NCBI GenBank assembly: GCA_018296165.2 | Contig: JACKQL020000236.1 | Span: 1 to 33,109, forward strand | Reading direction: 5' to 3' | Origin: Termitomyces sp. T153 | Taxonomy: Eukaryota > Basidiomycota > Agaricomycetes > Agaricales > Lyophyllaceae | Length of the DNA stretch: 33,109 bases | In this document: piece after piece, positions 24,159-33,109 of the stretch | Numbering within the stretch: the first letter of the stretch is position 1 | How the letters are laid out: every line of letters starts with the position of its first letter | The notes under the pieces: generated by a model | What the model saw: only the letters and a program-made list of their open reading frames with translations | Told to the model about the DNA's origin: nothing | Database searches by the model: none | Position numbers and translations under genes: made by a program

Positions 24159-25175
24159 TTAGTAAGGTGCTATATCAAAAGCAACTAAAATACTTGGAAT
24201 TAATATAATAAACGCCACACAAACTGGAAGTAGATTTAACCAACAAAGGTTAATTAGTTGATCGTATCTTAATCTAGGAAGTGTAGCTCTAAACCAGACA
24301 AAGAAGAAACAAAAGATACAAGTTTTTAAACCTAATATTATAGCTTGTAAGTTTATAAAAGATTCATTTATAAATAATTCTGGGAAATTATATCCTCCCA
24401 AGAAAAAAATAGAGGTTAAACAACTAAATAATACTATTGAAGAATATTCCCCTAAAAAGAAGAAAACAAACGGTACTGAAGAATGTTCAGTAAAAAAACC
24501 AGCTACAAGCTCAGATTCAGCCTCTTGTAAATCAAAAGGAGTTCTAGAAGTTTCAGCTAAAATAGAAATAAAATAAAAAATAAAAACAGGTAATAAAGGA
24601 AATATAAACCAAATAGATTGTTGACTTTCTATTATAGTAGTAAAATTTAACGAACCTGTTAATAATATAATTATTAAAATAGCTGAGCTTAAAATTAACT
24701 CATAAGATATCATAGCTGCTGTAGATCTTAGTGAACCTAAAAAAGCATATTTAGAATTAGCGGACCAACCTGCTAATAATACACCATATACACCTAAAGA
24801 AGATAAGGCAAAAGTATAAAGTACCCCTAATGAAAAATCTGATAAAGCTAAACCTTGACCAAATGGTATTATACCCCAACCTAATAAACTAAAAACTAAA
24901 GTAGATACTGGTGCTAAATAGAATAAAACTTTGTTAGATTGAGAAGGTATTACTGTTTCCTTTAAAATTAATTTTAGGGCATCAGCAAAAGGTTGAAGAA
25001 TTCCATAATATCCAACTGTGTTAGGTCCTACTCTTCTTTGATGAGCTGCTAATTGTTTTCTTTCTATTATAGTCATAAAAGCCACTGCGAGTAATACCGG
25101 TAAAATAATTGCTAAGACATCCATTAAATTAAAAAGAAGCCCTAAAATTGTTAACATTAATTTATTAGTATTCAT
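24159..25175 (-). CDS. nad1: NADH dehydrogenase subunit 1 (complex I)
   Basis: This membrane subunit of complex I forms part of the ubiquinone-binding chamber. From ATG 25175 it has 338 aa and ends TAA. Conserved ND1 blocks are clear: ERKQLAAHQRRVGPN at 38-52, PFADALKLILKE at 62-73, and AETSRTPFDLQEAESELV at 207-224 in the quinone-site loop. Starts at Met7 or Met18 are also possible, since the first residues are not conserved in the family. All Trp codons are TGG. No intron interrupts it. Confidence 0.97.
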   Translation of the reverse strand: MNTNKLMLTILGLLFNLMDVLAIILPVLLAVAFMTIIERKQLAAHQRRVGPNTVGYYGILQPFADALKLILKETVIPSQSNKVLFYLAPVSTLVFSLLGWGIIPFGQGLALSDFSLGVLYTFALSSLGVYGVLLAGWSANSKYAFLGSLRSTAAMISYELILSSAILIIILLTGSLNFTTIIESQQSIWFIFPLLPVFIFYFISILAETSRTPFDLQEAESELVAGFFTEHSSVPFVFFFLGEYSSIVLFSCLTSIFFLGGYNFPELFINESFINLQAIILGLKTCIFCFFFVWFRATLPRLRYDQLINLCWLNLLPVCVAFIILIPSILVAFDIAPY

Positions 25176-27008
25176 TTTTTATTCTTTTTTTGTTTCTCCC
25201 TACTTCTTTATTGCTATTTTTTAAGTTATTTATACGTTTTAGCCCTATCCTACGGGTTATTAATCCTAGTTTAAGAAGAGTCCTTAGAGTCCTTAATAAT
25301 CCTCCAACCTTTTTTTTTAGAAGTGCATTAAAAAGCCTCCAACCTTTGTCTTAAAAGAGTCCACTCTTCTAGAATGCATTAAAAAGCCTCCAACCCTTGT
25401 TTTTTTTAAGAAGTGCATTAAAAAACCTCCAACCCCTGTTTATTCTAGGTTATAGGAGGAATTCAGCCCCCTTGATGGGGGTATTGGAAGAATAAAAAAG
25501 GGGAAGAGAAAATGGCTGGGGATTAAAAAAAGGGATTCATTCTTAATAACCCCTTGATAGACCAAAAAGGATTCGGATTCTTTTAAAGGGATTAATTCTT
25601 AGTTCCCCCATCAATGAATGATGAATCCCTTGTTAGACCCCAAAAGAAGGGTTGGAGGCTTTTGAATTTTAACTCCAAAAGGGCCCCCCTCCTATAACAA
25701 CTACGTACTACTACTACGTACTACGTACTACGTACTACTACTACGTAGAGAATGGAGGCCTAATCCACAGGGATTAATAATTAATAACCCCTTGATGGGT
25801 GGTTAATCACTGGATTCTATTGGAATACCAAGAATATGGAAGGGGTAAGAGGAAACAAAAAGTATAAAACCGTAGAGGTTTAAAAGGGAACCATCATAAG
25901 GGCTAACTTACGGAGTACGGAGAAAATTTTAATTAATTTAAATTATAAAATAATTAAAAGTAAGCAATTTATTGTAAGAGAGGTTTCTTTTTTCATTTTG
26001 TTTCATATAATTTACTTATATTCATTTATAAATGAAATCGCTATAAAGTTATTTACAGCCAAGATATTATATCCAGTTATTATACTAATCCTATACTTTT
26101 TAATCTTTTATATAGGCTGATTATAAAATTCAAGAATAACTCCTCTTTTCATCTTAAGGAATTTAAAACAACTATCATTACTGAGTCTTCTGGCCACCAC
26201 TTCCCCCCCCCCCCTGTTTTTAAGGAATAGAAGACCCCTTCCACCCTTACCCCCCCCCCTTATTCCCTTTCGGATCCGTACTTCCTCTCTTCCTCTTATG
26301 GAAAATAAAGGGTAAGGGACAAAAGGGGGCATAAGTGTATAAATTAAAAAAGGAAGGGCATTCGGATTTAAAAAAATTTTTTATTACCCCTTTGGATTAT
26401 AATAATCCCTACGGGTTGAAATTAAGAAGTCCCCTTTTGTTTTTCTTCTTCTTCTTCTACTTCTTTGAAGACCTGTAGGAAGGCCTATGGTCCTACGGCC
26501 CTACGGAGAGAAGATTCCCATTCAGTCAAGGTTTTGATCCTAAAAGGGACAAAGGATCCGTATGGATCCGTATGGGGTTTTATTCCAAAACCCTTTTAAG
26601 TAGGGATACTCTTTTTATTCTTCTTATAGTAGGAATAAACCCGTTGGGCAAATAAAATTTAAATTAAAAAAAATAATGGCTAGGCCGAATGAATTATACT
26701 TAAACTTTATAGACATACAACATATAAAAGTTTAAGTCAGGAAAAAAAGAATATTATTCTCTTTACCTTACCTTAAAAAAAGAGAAGGAGGATTATTTCA
26801 GTAAAATAATATAATAATAAAAAAAAAAAAAGCTATTAGTTATTATTATTATTTTCACTAGAAATGAAAATTAAATTAACTAAAAAAAAGAAGTAGAAGT
26901 AGAAAAAAAATTTTTTATACTTACCCTAGTACTATAGCTATTGTTAAATTTATAATTATTTTTAAAGTAAAGTATATTAATAATTACTGGATATTAATTC
27001 TTAATTAT
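25176..27008. repeat. Long intergenic repeat region between nad1 and the second tRNA-like copy
   Basis: There is no gene here. At least three GCATTAAAAAGCCTCCAACC-type units occur close together (about 25325, 25376, 25415), plus a GGTTGGAGGCTTTTGAAT inverse copy near 25649. A TACGTACTAC palindromic array lies at about 25700-25750, C runs at 26203-26214 and 26253-26261, and CCTACGG fragments near 26490. The rest is A/T-rich. Confidence 0.6.
25700..25750. repeat. ACTACGTACTACGTA palindromic array
   Basis: Tandem CTACGTA/CTACTA units containing several self-complementary TACGTA cores. It is the longest copy of this motif in the window. Confidence 0.85.
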
Positions 27009-27269
27009 TAAACCCTAGAAGATTTGAACTTCTACAGATTTCCAGAAAAAACAAAAAAAAAAAAAACAAAAAAAAAAACAAAAAAACCTACGGCCTACGG
27101 AGAAACAGAAAACCTACGGCCCTACGGAGAAACCCTACGGAGAAACCCTACGACCCTACGGAGAAAAAGAAACCCTACGGAGAAAAATAAAAATAAACCC
27201 TATGGAGAAAAATAAACCCTACGGCCCTACGGATAAAAAGAAATTATTCTACCCTTAAATTATAGCCTT
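27009..27269 (-). pseudogene. Second copy of the tRNA-like gene, split in the anticodon loop by a repeat insertion
   Basis: The two ends match the gene at 21125-21195: T arm AGAAG-TTCAAAT-CTTCT, the GAAAT half of the anticodon stem, then the ATTTC half and D arm with GGGTAGAAT. Between the halves of the anticodon loop lie about 190 nt (roughly 27049-27238) of A-rich sequence and CCCTACGGAGAAA repeats. Flanking sequence (TAATTATTAA on one side, TTAAACTACTTTTATA on the other) is also shared, so this is a segmental duplication. It is unlikely to be functional unless the insert is removed like an intron. Confidence 0.7.
27086..27235. repeat. CCCTACGGAGAAA repeat cluster
   Basis: About a dozen CCTACGG and GAGAAAnC units lie in tandem. 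They are the inverse complement of the 23256-23365 cluster and occupy the insertion in the duplicated tRNA-like gene. Confidence 0.9.
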
Positions 27270-27791
27270 TAATTAAAATAATTCATATTTTTATTATTAT
27301 TAAACTACTTTTATACTTAAACTTAAAAAAACTTAAAACTTAAAATAAAATTTATAACTCAATTTATAACTCCTTATAAATTTTACTTTTGATATTATTA
27401 ACCTTTTTTTTTATACTTTTATTATAACCCAGCCCTCTTGGAATAAACCCCCCCTTTCAATAGAGGATCCTTACTTCAAAGAGAGGAAGTAAGGATTATT
27501 TTTTTGTTTTTTTTTGTTTTGTATTTTTTTAATCCTATTTTATACCAAAGGGGAAGGAAGGGGACATAAGGGTTTATTTATTATTATACTCCTAGCCAGT
27601 TATAAAGGGGATTAAAAGAATCCCCCCTGTTGTTATTACTAGGAAAAAAAAATTATGAATCCAGTGATTAATAACCCCTTGTTAGGTCTACGAAAAAAAA
27701 CTACGTACTACGTACTACGTATTATTAAACCCTTGTTAGAATTAAAAAACAAAAAGAAGGGATAGATTAAGAAGAAAGGAGGGAGTATCTT
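27270..27791. repeat. Intergenic repeat region downstream of nad5
   Basis: There is no gene here. It contains a near-palindrome AGGATCCTTACTTC/GGAAGTAAGGATT at about 27463-27500, the CCAGTGATTAATAACCCCTTG module at 27660-27683, and CTACGTACTACGTACTACGTA at about 27699-27721. Confidence 0.55.
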
Positions 27792-29792
27792 TTAATTTTT
27801 ATTAGTGATAGGATATACTATTAAAATTAAAGTAGCTAAGTAAATAATTATTAATCTCAATTCAGAATACATAGAAGTACCTATTAAAAAAGGAGCAAAG
27901 ATTAAGAATAATAAAGATAGTAAACCTATTGTAATATATAGAGAATAAGTAGTTATTACTCCTGTGTCTAGTTTAGCAATATTTATACCAGTTTGAATGA
28001 AGGTTTTAGCTAGTCCAGATGGTCCTAATAATTCTATTACTCCTCTATCTATCTCTTTAGAGATAATATAACCAATTCGTAACCCTTTTGAGATAACATA
28101 GTGGTTATAAATTACATCAAAATAATATTTACCGTTTAAAAAACTATATAATTTTCTTCCTAATTTCTTTTCTGTTAGATTTATTAAAATCTCAGGTGTT
28201 TTATGATACATAAATATAGCTAACAATGCTCCAGTTAAACTAAAAATAGCAGGCAATAATTTAATTATAGGGTTTAGTGAGAATTCAGCTTCAATAATTG
28301 AAATATTATTAGGATGTATAAATAATGAATTTCCAAAGAAATCTGAACCTACTCCTACAAACAGGTCTGAAAAAACATAACCAAAGAAAATACTAAATAA
28401 AGCTAAAGCTAGTAAAGGTATTATTACTGCTAAATTTGATTCGCTACGCAGAGAATTTAAATAAGCTTGTTTTTGTCCATTAGGTGTAGTTAAGAAAACT
28501 AAACTAATTAGTCTAAAGCTATAAAAGGCTGTAATACCAGCAGTAATGGATCCTAATATAAAAGCATATAACCCACTAAAACTGTAAACTCCATAGGCTA
28601 ATTCTAATATTAAATCTTTACTGTAAAATCCTGTTAAAAAAGGAGTAGCTAATAAACTTAGAGAACCTACTAACATGACAGAATAAGTAAAAGGTAAAAA
28701 TTTTATTAAACCACCCATTCTTCTTACATCTTGTTGGTCAGCAAAAGAATGAATTACAGCACCCGCCCCTAAGAAGAGTAGAGCTTTGAAGAAAGCGTGA
28801 TTTACTGTATGCATTAATGCAACATTATATTGACTAAGACCTATTGCCATCATCATATATCCTAACTGAGATATAGTACTAAAGGCAATTATTCGTTTTA
28901 AATCGTTAGCTAATAAACCACAAGTTGCTGCAAAAAATGCTGTACTTGATCCTATTAGGGTGATTATTAAAAGTACTGTAGGAGTATACTCTAATATAGG
29001 AGAACATCTTAATAATAAATAGATACCGGCTGTAACTAGAGTAGCAGCATGTAATAGTGCACTAACTGGTGTAGGAGCCTCCATACTTCCAGGTAACCAA
29101 GAATGAAGAGGTATATTTGCACTTTTAGCTAAAGCTCCTCCTAATAGTAACAGAGCTATTAATGAAACAGATGTTTCATTTACGTAAGGTACTAATGAAA
29201 ATACTGAAGCATAGTTTAAAGAACCAAATACTGCAAATAGAGCAAAAAAACCAATACTCATTAACATATCCCCAGTTCTATTCATAGTAAATGCTAACAT
29301 TGATGCTTTATTCGCTTGTATTCTAGTAAAATAAAAATTAATTAATAAATAAGATACTACTCCGATTGACTCCCAACCTACAAACATTACAAAGAAATTT
29401 CCACCACTAATTAAAATTAACATACCTGCAGTGAAAGCAGATAAATATGAAAAAAATCTTTGATTGTGAGGATCAGAAGATAAGTAATCTATACTATATA
29501 CGTGAATTAAGGTAGAACAATATAACACAGCTAAACCTAAAGATACTGTTAATTGATCAAAATAAAATTCCCAAGAAATTAATAAAAACTCAGAGTCTAA
29601 CCAAGATCCTAAATTTATATTAACAGGACTATTCGACAGACCTACTTCATAAAAAGCGAAAGTCATTAATAAAGAAGATAAAAATAAACAAGTACAAGTA
29701 ATAATTTGGGACCCTGTTACACCTACTTTTCTACCCATAAAACCCGAAACGATAGAACCTAATAAAGGTAATATAATAATAGATAGATACAT
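27792..29792 (-). CDS. nad5: NADH dehydrogenase subunit 5 (complex I)
   Basis: This large antiporter-like membrane subunit pumps protons in complex I. It has 666 aa, ATG to TAA, the normal fungal size. The conserved proton-channel block is present (LHSWLPGSMEAPTPVSALLH and ATLVTAG), as are YLSAFTAGMLILISGGNFF, the FVGWESIGVVSYLLI segment, and a GYMMMAIGLSQYNVALMHTV region with NHAFFKALLFLGAG. Its ATG overlaps the nad4L TAA by one nucleotide (TAATG), so the pair is translated from one transcript. No intron is present and all Trp codons are TGG. Confidence 0.98.
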   Translation of the reverse strand: MYLSIIILPLLGSIVSGFMGRKVGVTGSQIITCTCLFLSSLLMTFAFYEVGLSNSPVNINLGSWLDSEFLLISWEFYFDQLTVSLGLAVLYCSTLIHVYSIDYLSSDPHNQRFFSYLSAFTAGMLILISGGNFFVMFVGWESIGVVSYLLINFYFTRIQANKASMLAFTMNRTGDMLMSIGFFALFAVFGSLNYASVFSLVPYVNETSVSLIALLLLGGALAKSANIPLHSWLPGSMEAPTPVSALLHAATLVTAGIYLLLRCSPILEYTPTVLLIITLIGSSTAFFAATCGLLANDLKRIIAFSTISQLGYMMMAIGLSQYNVALMHTVNHAFFKALLFLGAGAVIHSFADQQDVRRMGGLIKFLPFTYSVMLVGSLSLLATPFLTGFYSKDLILELAYGVYSFSGLYAFILGSITAGITAFYSFRLISLVFLTTPNGQKQAYLNSLRSESNLAVIIPLLALALFSIFFGYVFSDLFVGVGSDFFGNSLFIHPNNISIIEAEFSLNPIIKLLPAIFSLTGALLAIFMYHKTPEILINLTEKKLGRKLYSFLNGKYYFDVIYNHYVISKGLRIGYIISKEIDRGVIELLGPSGLAKTFIQTGINIAKLDTGVITTYSLYITIGLLSLLFLIFAPFLIGTSMYSELRLIIIYLATLILIVYPITNKN

Positions 29793-30058
29793 TAAGTTCT
29801 TAATGAAATAGTTCCTCTTAATCGATAGTAAGCAACTAAAATACTTAAACCTATAACAGATTCTGCTCCTGCAATAGATATAATATAAATACTAAAAGTT
29901 TGACCGACATTATCATTAAACCCAATAGAACTTATTAATACTAATAATGTAACAGCTAATAGCATAATTTCTATGGCAATAATCATAAGAATAATGTTTT
30001 TTCTATTTAGTATAAAACCTAATATACCTATTAAAAATAAGAATAATGAAAGATTCAT
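29792..30058 (-). CDS. nad4L: NADH dehydrogenase subunit 4L (complex I)
   Basis: This small three-helix membrane subunit of complex I has 88 aa, ATG to TAA. Conserved features are GILGFILNRKNIILMIIAIE (about residues 12-31) with the membrane Glu of helix 2, and the AGAESVIGLSILVAYYRLRGT block near the C-terminus. It lies directly upstream of nad5 and shares the TAATG overlap, the usual fungal arrangement. Confidence 0.97.
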   Translation of the reverse strand: MNLSLFLFLIGILGFILNRKNIILMIIAIEIMLLAVTLLVLISSIGFNDNVGQTFSIYIISIAGAESVIGLSILVAYYRLRGTISLRT

Positions 30059-32276
30059 AATTTTTGTTTTTAATTATCTTTTTAGTTACATTTAATAATT
30101 TATATTTTAATTATAACAATTATATAATAGATATTATTTATGAATCTACCCTCCTTCCTGTCCTACGGTTTGAGCCCAATAATTAAGAAGCGCTACAGAT
30201 TAAGAAACCCTACCCCTAGAATAAGAAAGAATCAAGAATCAAGAATCAAGAATCAAGAATCAAGAATCAAGAATCAAGAATCAAGAATCAAGAATCAAGA
30301 ATCCCTTGCAATTAATTATTAATTGCCCCTTATTAGAACAAGGGGTTATTAATCAAAACACTGCCCTTGTGGACTAGAAGAATACCCCCCTCACTGAATC
30401 CATTGTTAAGGGTTAGGAATCCAGGGATTAATAATTAATAACCCCTTTTTTTTTTTTGTCCGCGGGGATTAATAATGATTAACCCCTTGTTAGCCCTTTT
30501 TTTACCTAAAAAGTTGGAGGATTATTAAGGACTCTTTTCTTATTCTTAATGATGGGTTGGAGGCTTTTTATTGCATTTTCTGATTATTCATTCTTAATTA
30601 CCCCATCCCCTGGTTAAAAAACTACGTATTAAGACAAAAAAATTAAGACTTAAGACAAAAAAATTAAGACAAAAAAATTATGAATCCCTTGATAGACCAA
30701 AAAGGATGGGGATGGGGGCATTTCTAATTGGAAAACAAAAAAAGGTTGGAGGCTTTTGAATGCACTATAAAAAAAGGGGTTTAAACAAAAGGGCTAAGAG
30801 AATAAAAAGTACTACTACAGATTTATAATACCTGCTTAGAGAATAAAAAGAGGATCCGTATCCCTACCTGTTTTATTAAAACTGTTACTTATTAATACCA
30901 GGGCTCTTAAAACCGTAGGGAAAAAAAGAGGAATTAATCAATTCCTTTGATTAATAAAAGAGCTATAATTATTAAATAATAATTAATTACAATTACAATT
31001 ATTATTATAATTACAATTACAATTTCATTTACAATTACAATAGCAATAATAATACAAATACAAATATATTTTTTTTTGGTTATAGTATTTTTAAAGAATT
31101 TACACTACAAATCATACGGGTTTTATTCCATTGCCTAAAAAACCTACGAATGGACTCCTAAACCGTAGAAGGGAGAGGTAATGGACTAAAGAATTTACCC
31201 ACTTTTTGAACTACGATTCAAATCCCCTTTTTTGTTCCACTCCTATACTAGGAGGAAGAAGTAGGAAATAATAAGACCTAACGTTCTACTTTGGTGAATT
31301 AAAAAAAGGAGGGAGTAATCATAATCAGAATCATAATGAGGATTAATTAGGAGGATTATTAAGGAGGAATCAGAAGGTACACACTCCTTTTTTAATGAGG
31401 AGCTGAAGGAAGGAGGAGTCGTAAGAATTAAATTTTTTGTAGTACACCTATTTTTTTATCCTTTATATTTATCTTTATCTTTTTTATTTAATATCAGGAC
31501 CTTATGATTTTTAGGTTAGCATTTTTTTTTTTTAGATCTTCCTTAAAAATGGAGTATCCGTAGGATAAGGTAATAAAAATCCGATTGCCGTAAAGAAAAT
31601 ATAAATTTAAGTTGTTTAAGATAGAGGGTTTTGCTGTATTTATTAATATGTCGAGCTAAAGTTAAAGTTATAAAGTTATATTTATTTTTGGACCCCCCAT
31701 CAATAATCTGGAGGGGCCAGGGGCACTGGATTATCGGAAAAAATAAAAAAAAAAAACAAAACAAAAAAAACAAAAAAAAGGGGATTCTACGAAAAAAAAA
31801 AAGAAGAAAAAGAAATTTGACTTTTCTTTTAACTAGCTGACATAAGGTAGTAGTTTTAAATCTAAGGTAGCAGGTTTAAATCAGTTTTAGATTTAATTTT
31901 AATATTTTATTATTATATATATTAGCCTGATTATTCCTACAGGGGAACTTTTTTTTTTTCTATCCTATTCTTTTACCTCTTCCCCCCCATCAAGGGGACA
32001 ATTTTTAATTCCCCCCCCCCCCCCTAAAGGGGGGAGAAGGGGGGGAGAAGGGGGGATTAATCCCTTTATTAATGCACCCATCCTCTACGTAATACGTAGT
32101 TGTTAGAGGAAGGGGCATTCTTCTAGTCCCCCTTGGCATTAATAAAGGGTTATTAATCACTGGATTCATAATTTTGTTATTATACTAATAACAAAAAGGG
32201 GCACTGGCTGGTTAAATTTTAAATCCAAAAAGGCAAAGAGAATCATATATAATTTGAAAGGTTTTAGATGTAAATA
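30059..32276. repeat. Long intergenic repeat region between nad4L and cox3
   Basis: There is no gene here. It holds the AGAATCA heptamer array, CCAGGGATTAATAATTAATAACCC modules near 30420-30490, GGTTGGAGG and GTTGGAGGATTATTAAGGA units at about 30516, 30556 and 30743, an AATTACAATTACAATT array at about 30985-31040, and G/C homopolymer blocks at 31980-32055 where CCCCCCCTAAAGGGGGG can form a hairpin. CTACGTAATACGTAG lies at 32085-32099. A small frame pair at 31543-31840 on opposite strands looks like chance. Confidence 0.6.
30227..30304 (+). repeat. AGAATCA heptamer minisatellite (about 11 units)
   Basis: About 77 nt of perfect AGAATCA units start after AATAAGAA and end AATCCCTT. The same unit with the same outer flanks (CTAAGAAAGAATCAAG, AATCCCTT) occurs with only about three copies near 21530-21560. 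Confidence 0.95.
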
Positions 32277-33086
32277 TTAAGCTCCTCCCCAGAAGTATAC
32301 GGCTACAAATAAAAAGAGCCACACTACGTCTACAAAGTGCCAATATAGAATACTAGCTTCAAATCCTTGATGGTGTTCTTTTGTTAATTGATAATTTATA
32401 ATTCTAATAAAACCTACTAATATAAATAATGTACCAACTATTACATGGAAACCATGTAGTCCTGTTGAAGCATAAAAAGCAGACCCATATACTCCATCAG
32501 ACATTGTAAATCCTGCTTCTGAGTATTCAAAATATTGTAACCCTGTAAAAACGCAAGCCAATACTATAGTAATAAACACACCATCTATAGCTGCTTTTCT
32601 ATTTCCTGCTATTAAAGCATGGTGACCATAAGTAATAAAAGCACCACTACTTAATAATAAAAAAGTATTTAATAAAGGTATAGAAAAAGGATCTAAAGGT
32701 GTAATACCTGCGGGAGGCCAAGATCCTCCTATTTCTATTGCAGGAGATAGACTTGAATGGAAAAAAGCCCAAAATACAGATAAGAAAGCAAAAACTTCAC
32801 TTATAATAAATAGGATAACTCCTATCATTAAACCATTTTTTACTTCTTTGGTATGGTGACCTAAATAAGTTCCTTCTGTTATTACATCTCTAAACCATAA
32901 AATCATTCCAAATGAAGTTAATATAAAAGCTAAAATTAATAAAGCACCCCCATAGTTAAACCCATGAAAGTAAAGTACTCCTGCTATAGCCAAGTTTAAT
33001 AAAGAAAAACTTAATAAAATTGGCCAAGGAGAAGGTTCTACCAGATGAAAAGGGAAAGATTGAAATTTATTTATAGATATTTTCAT
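32277..33086 (-). CDS. cox3: Cytochrome c oxidase subunit 3 (complex IV)
   Basis: This membrane subunit of cytochrome c oxidase has 269 aa, ATG to TAA, the normal length. Conserved blocks include FHLVEPSPWPILLSFSLL near the N-terminus, WFRDVITEGTYLGHHT at 64-79, FWAFFHSSLSPAIEIGGSWP (the lipid-binding region), and STGLHGFHVIVGTLFILV followed near the end by YWHFVDVVWLFLFVAVYFWG. Trp codons are TGG. The upstream flank is cut by the window end 23 nt before the ATG. Confidence 0.98.
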   Translation of the reverse strand: MKISINKFQSFPFHLVEPSPWPILLSFSLLNLAIAGVLYFHGFNYGGALLILAFILTSFGMILWFRDVITEGTYLGHHTKEVKNGLMIGVILFIISEVFAFLSVFWAFFHSSLSPAIEIGGSWPPAGITPLDPFSIPLLNTFLLLSSGAFITYGHHALIAGNRKAAIDGVFITIVLACVFTGLQYFEYSEAGFTMSDGVYGSAFYASTGLHGFHVIVGTLFILVGFIRIINYQLTKEHHQGFEASILYWHFVDVVWLFLFVAVYFWGGA

Positions 33087-33109
33087 TTTGTATTCTTTTT
33101 TTTTTCGCA

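Noticed and set aside
26108..26332. Gly/Arg-rich minus-strand ORF
   Set aside because: It is produced by C homopolymer runs in spacer DNA, with no supporting homology.
31100..31235. Possible tRNA around a GATTCAAATC T-loop-like motif
   Set aside because: No T stem or acceptor stem forms around it, and no anticodon arm is found.
31543..31840. Overlapping ORFs on opposite strands
   Set aside because: They consist of homopolymer-encoded Phe/Lys runs and intergenic repeat motifs, with no family signature.

Overview
This is part of a fungal mitochondrial genome. It encodes respiratory-chain and ATP-synthase subunits (nad1, nad4L, nad5, nad6, cob, cox3, atp8, atp9), the fungal-type mitochondrial ribosomal protein gene rps3, several tRNA genes, one group II intron and one group I intron. 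The DNA is strongly AT-rich, and many long intergenic stretches are filled with short dispersed repeats. Complex I genes rule out Saccharomyces- and Schizosaccharomyces-type mitochondria. Genes on both strands, the atp9 protein sequence and a tRNA-Trp with anticodon CCA suggest a filamentous fungus, perhaps a basidiomycete of the Agaricomycetes type. That assignment is an inference and no species is recognised.

Layout. 1-2.7 kb (+): rps3, readable as one frame if one UGA is Trp. 3.4-4.4 kb (+): a decayed copy of an unrecognised membrane-protein gene. 5.0-5.1 kb (-): tRNA-Tyr. 5.4-8.1 kb (-): atp9, split by a group II intron with a reverse transcriptase/maturase-HNH gene; the last exon is only 18 nt. 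9.8 kb (+): tRNA-Asp. 11.1-11.8 kb (+): nad6. 12.75 kb (+): atp8. 13.6-14.4 kb (+): a second decayed copy of the membrane-protein gene. 14.6-14.9 kb (+): tRNA-Trp and tRNA-Leu. 16.4-18.2 kb (-): two unrecognised membrane-protein ORFs directly downstream of cob. 18.2-20.6 kb (-): cob, with a group I intron carrying a LAGLIDADG endonuclease. 21.1 kb (-): a tRNA-like gene. 22.6-23.7 kb (-): decayed coding fragments. 24.2-25.2 kb (-): nad1. 27.0-27.3 kb (-): a duplicate of the tRNA-like gene split by a repeat insertion. 27.8-30.1 kb (-): nad4L-nad5 with the classic 1-nt stop/start overlap. 32.3-33.1 kb (-): cox3.

The core genes supply complex I (nad1, 4L, 5, 6), complex III (cob), complex IV (cox3) and ATP synthase (atp8, atp9); rps3 and the tRNAs serve translation. 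The two introns must be removed for atp9 and cob to be expressed. The most unusual points are four. (1) UGA has to be read as Trp in rps3, the intron RT and the unrecognised ORFs, but no conserved respiratory gene uses it, and the only tRNA-Trp here has CCA. (2) An unrecognised multicopy membrane-protein family has one apparently intact locus and at least one clear decayed relative. (3) A modular repeat family has inserted into the cob intron, with a 15-bp direct duplication, and into a tRNA copy. (4) atp9 has a microexon that a simple ORF scan misses.
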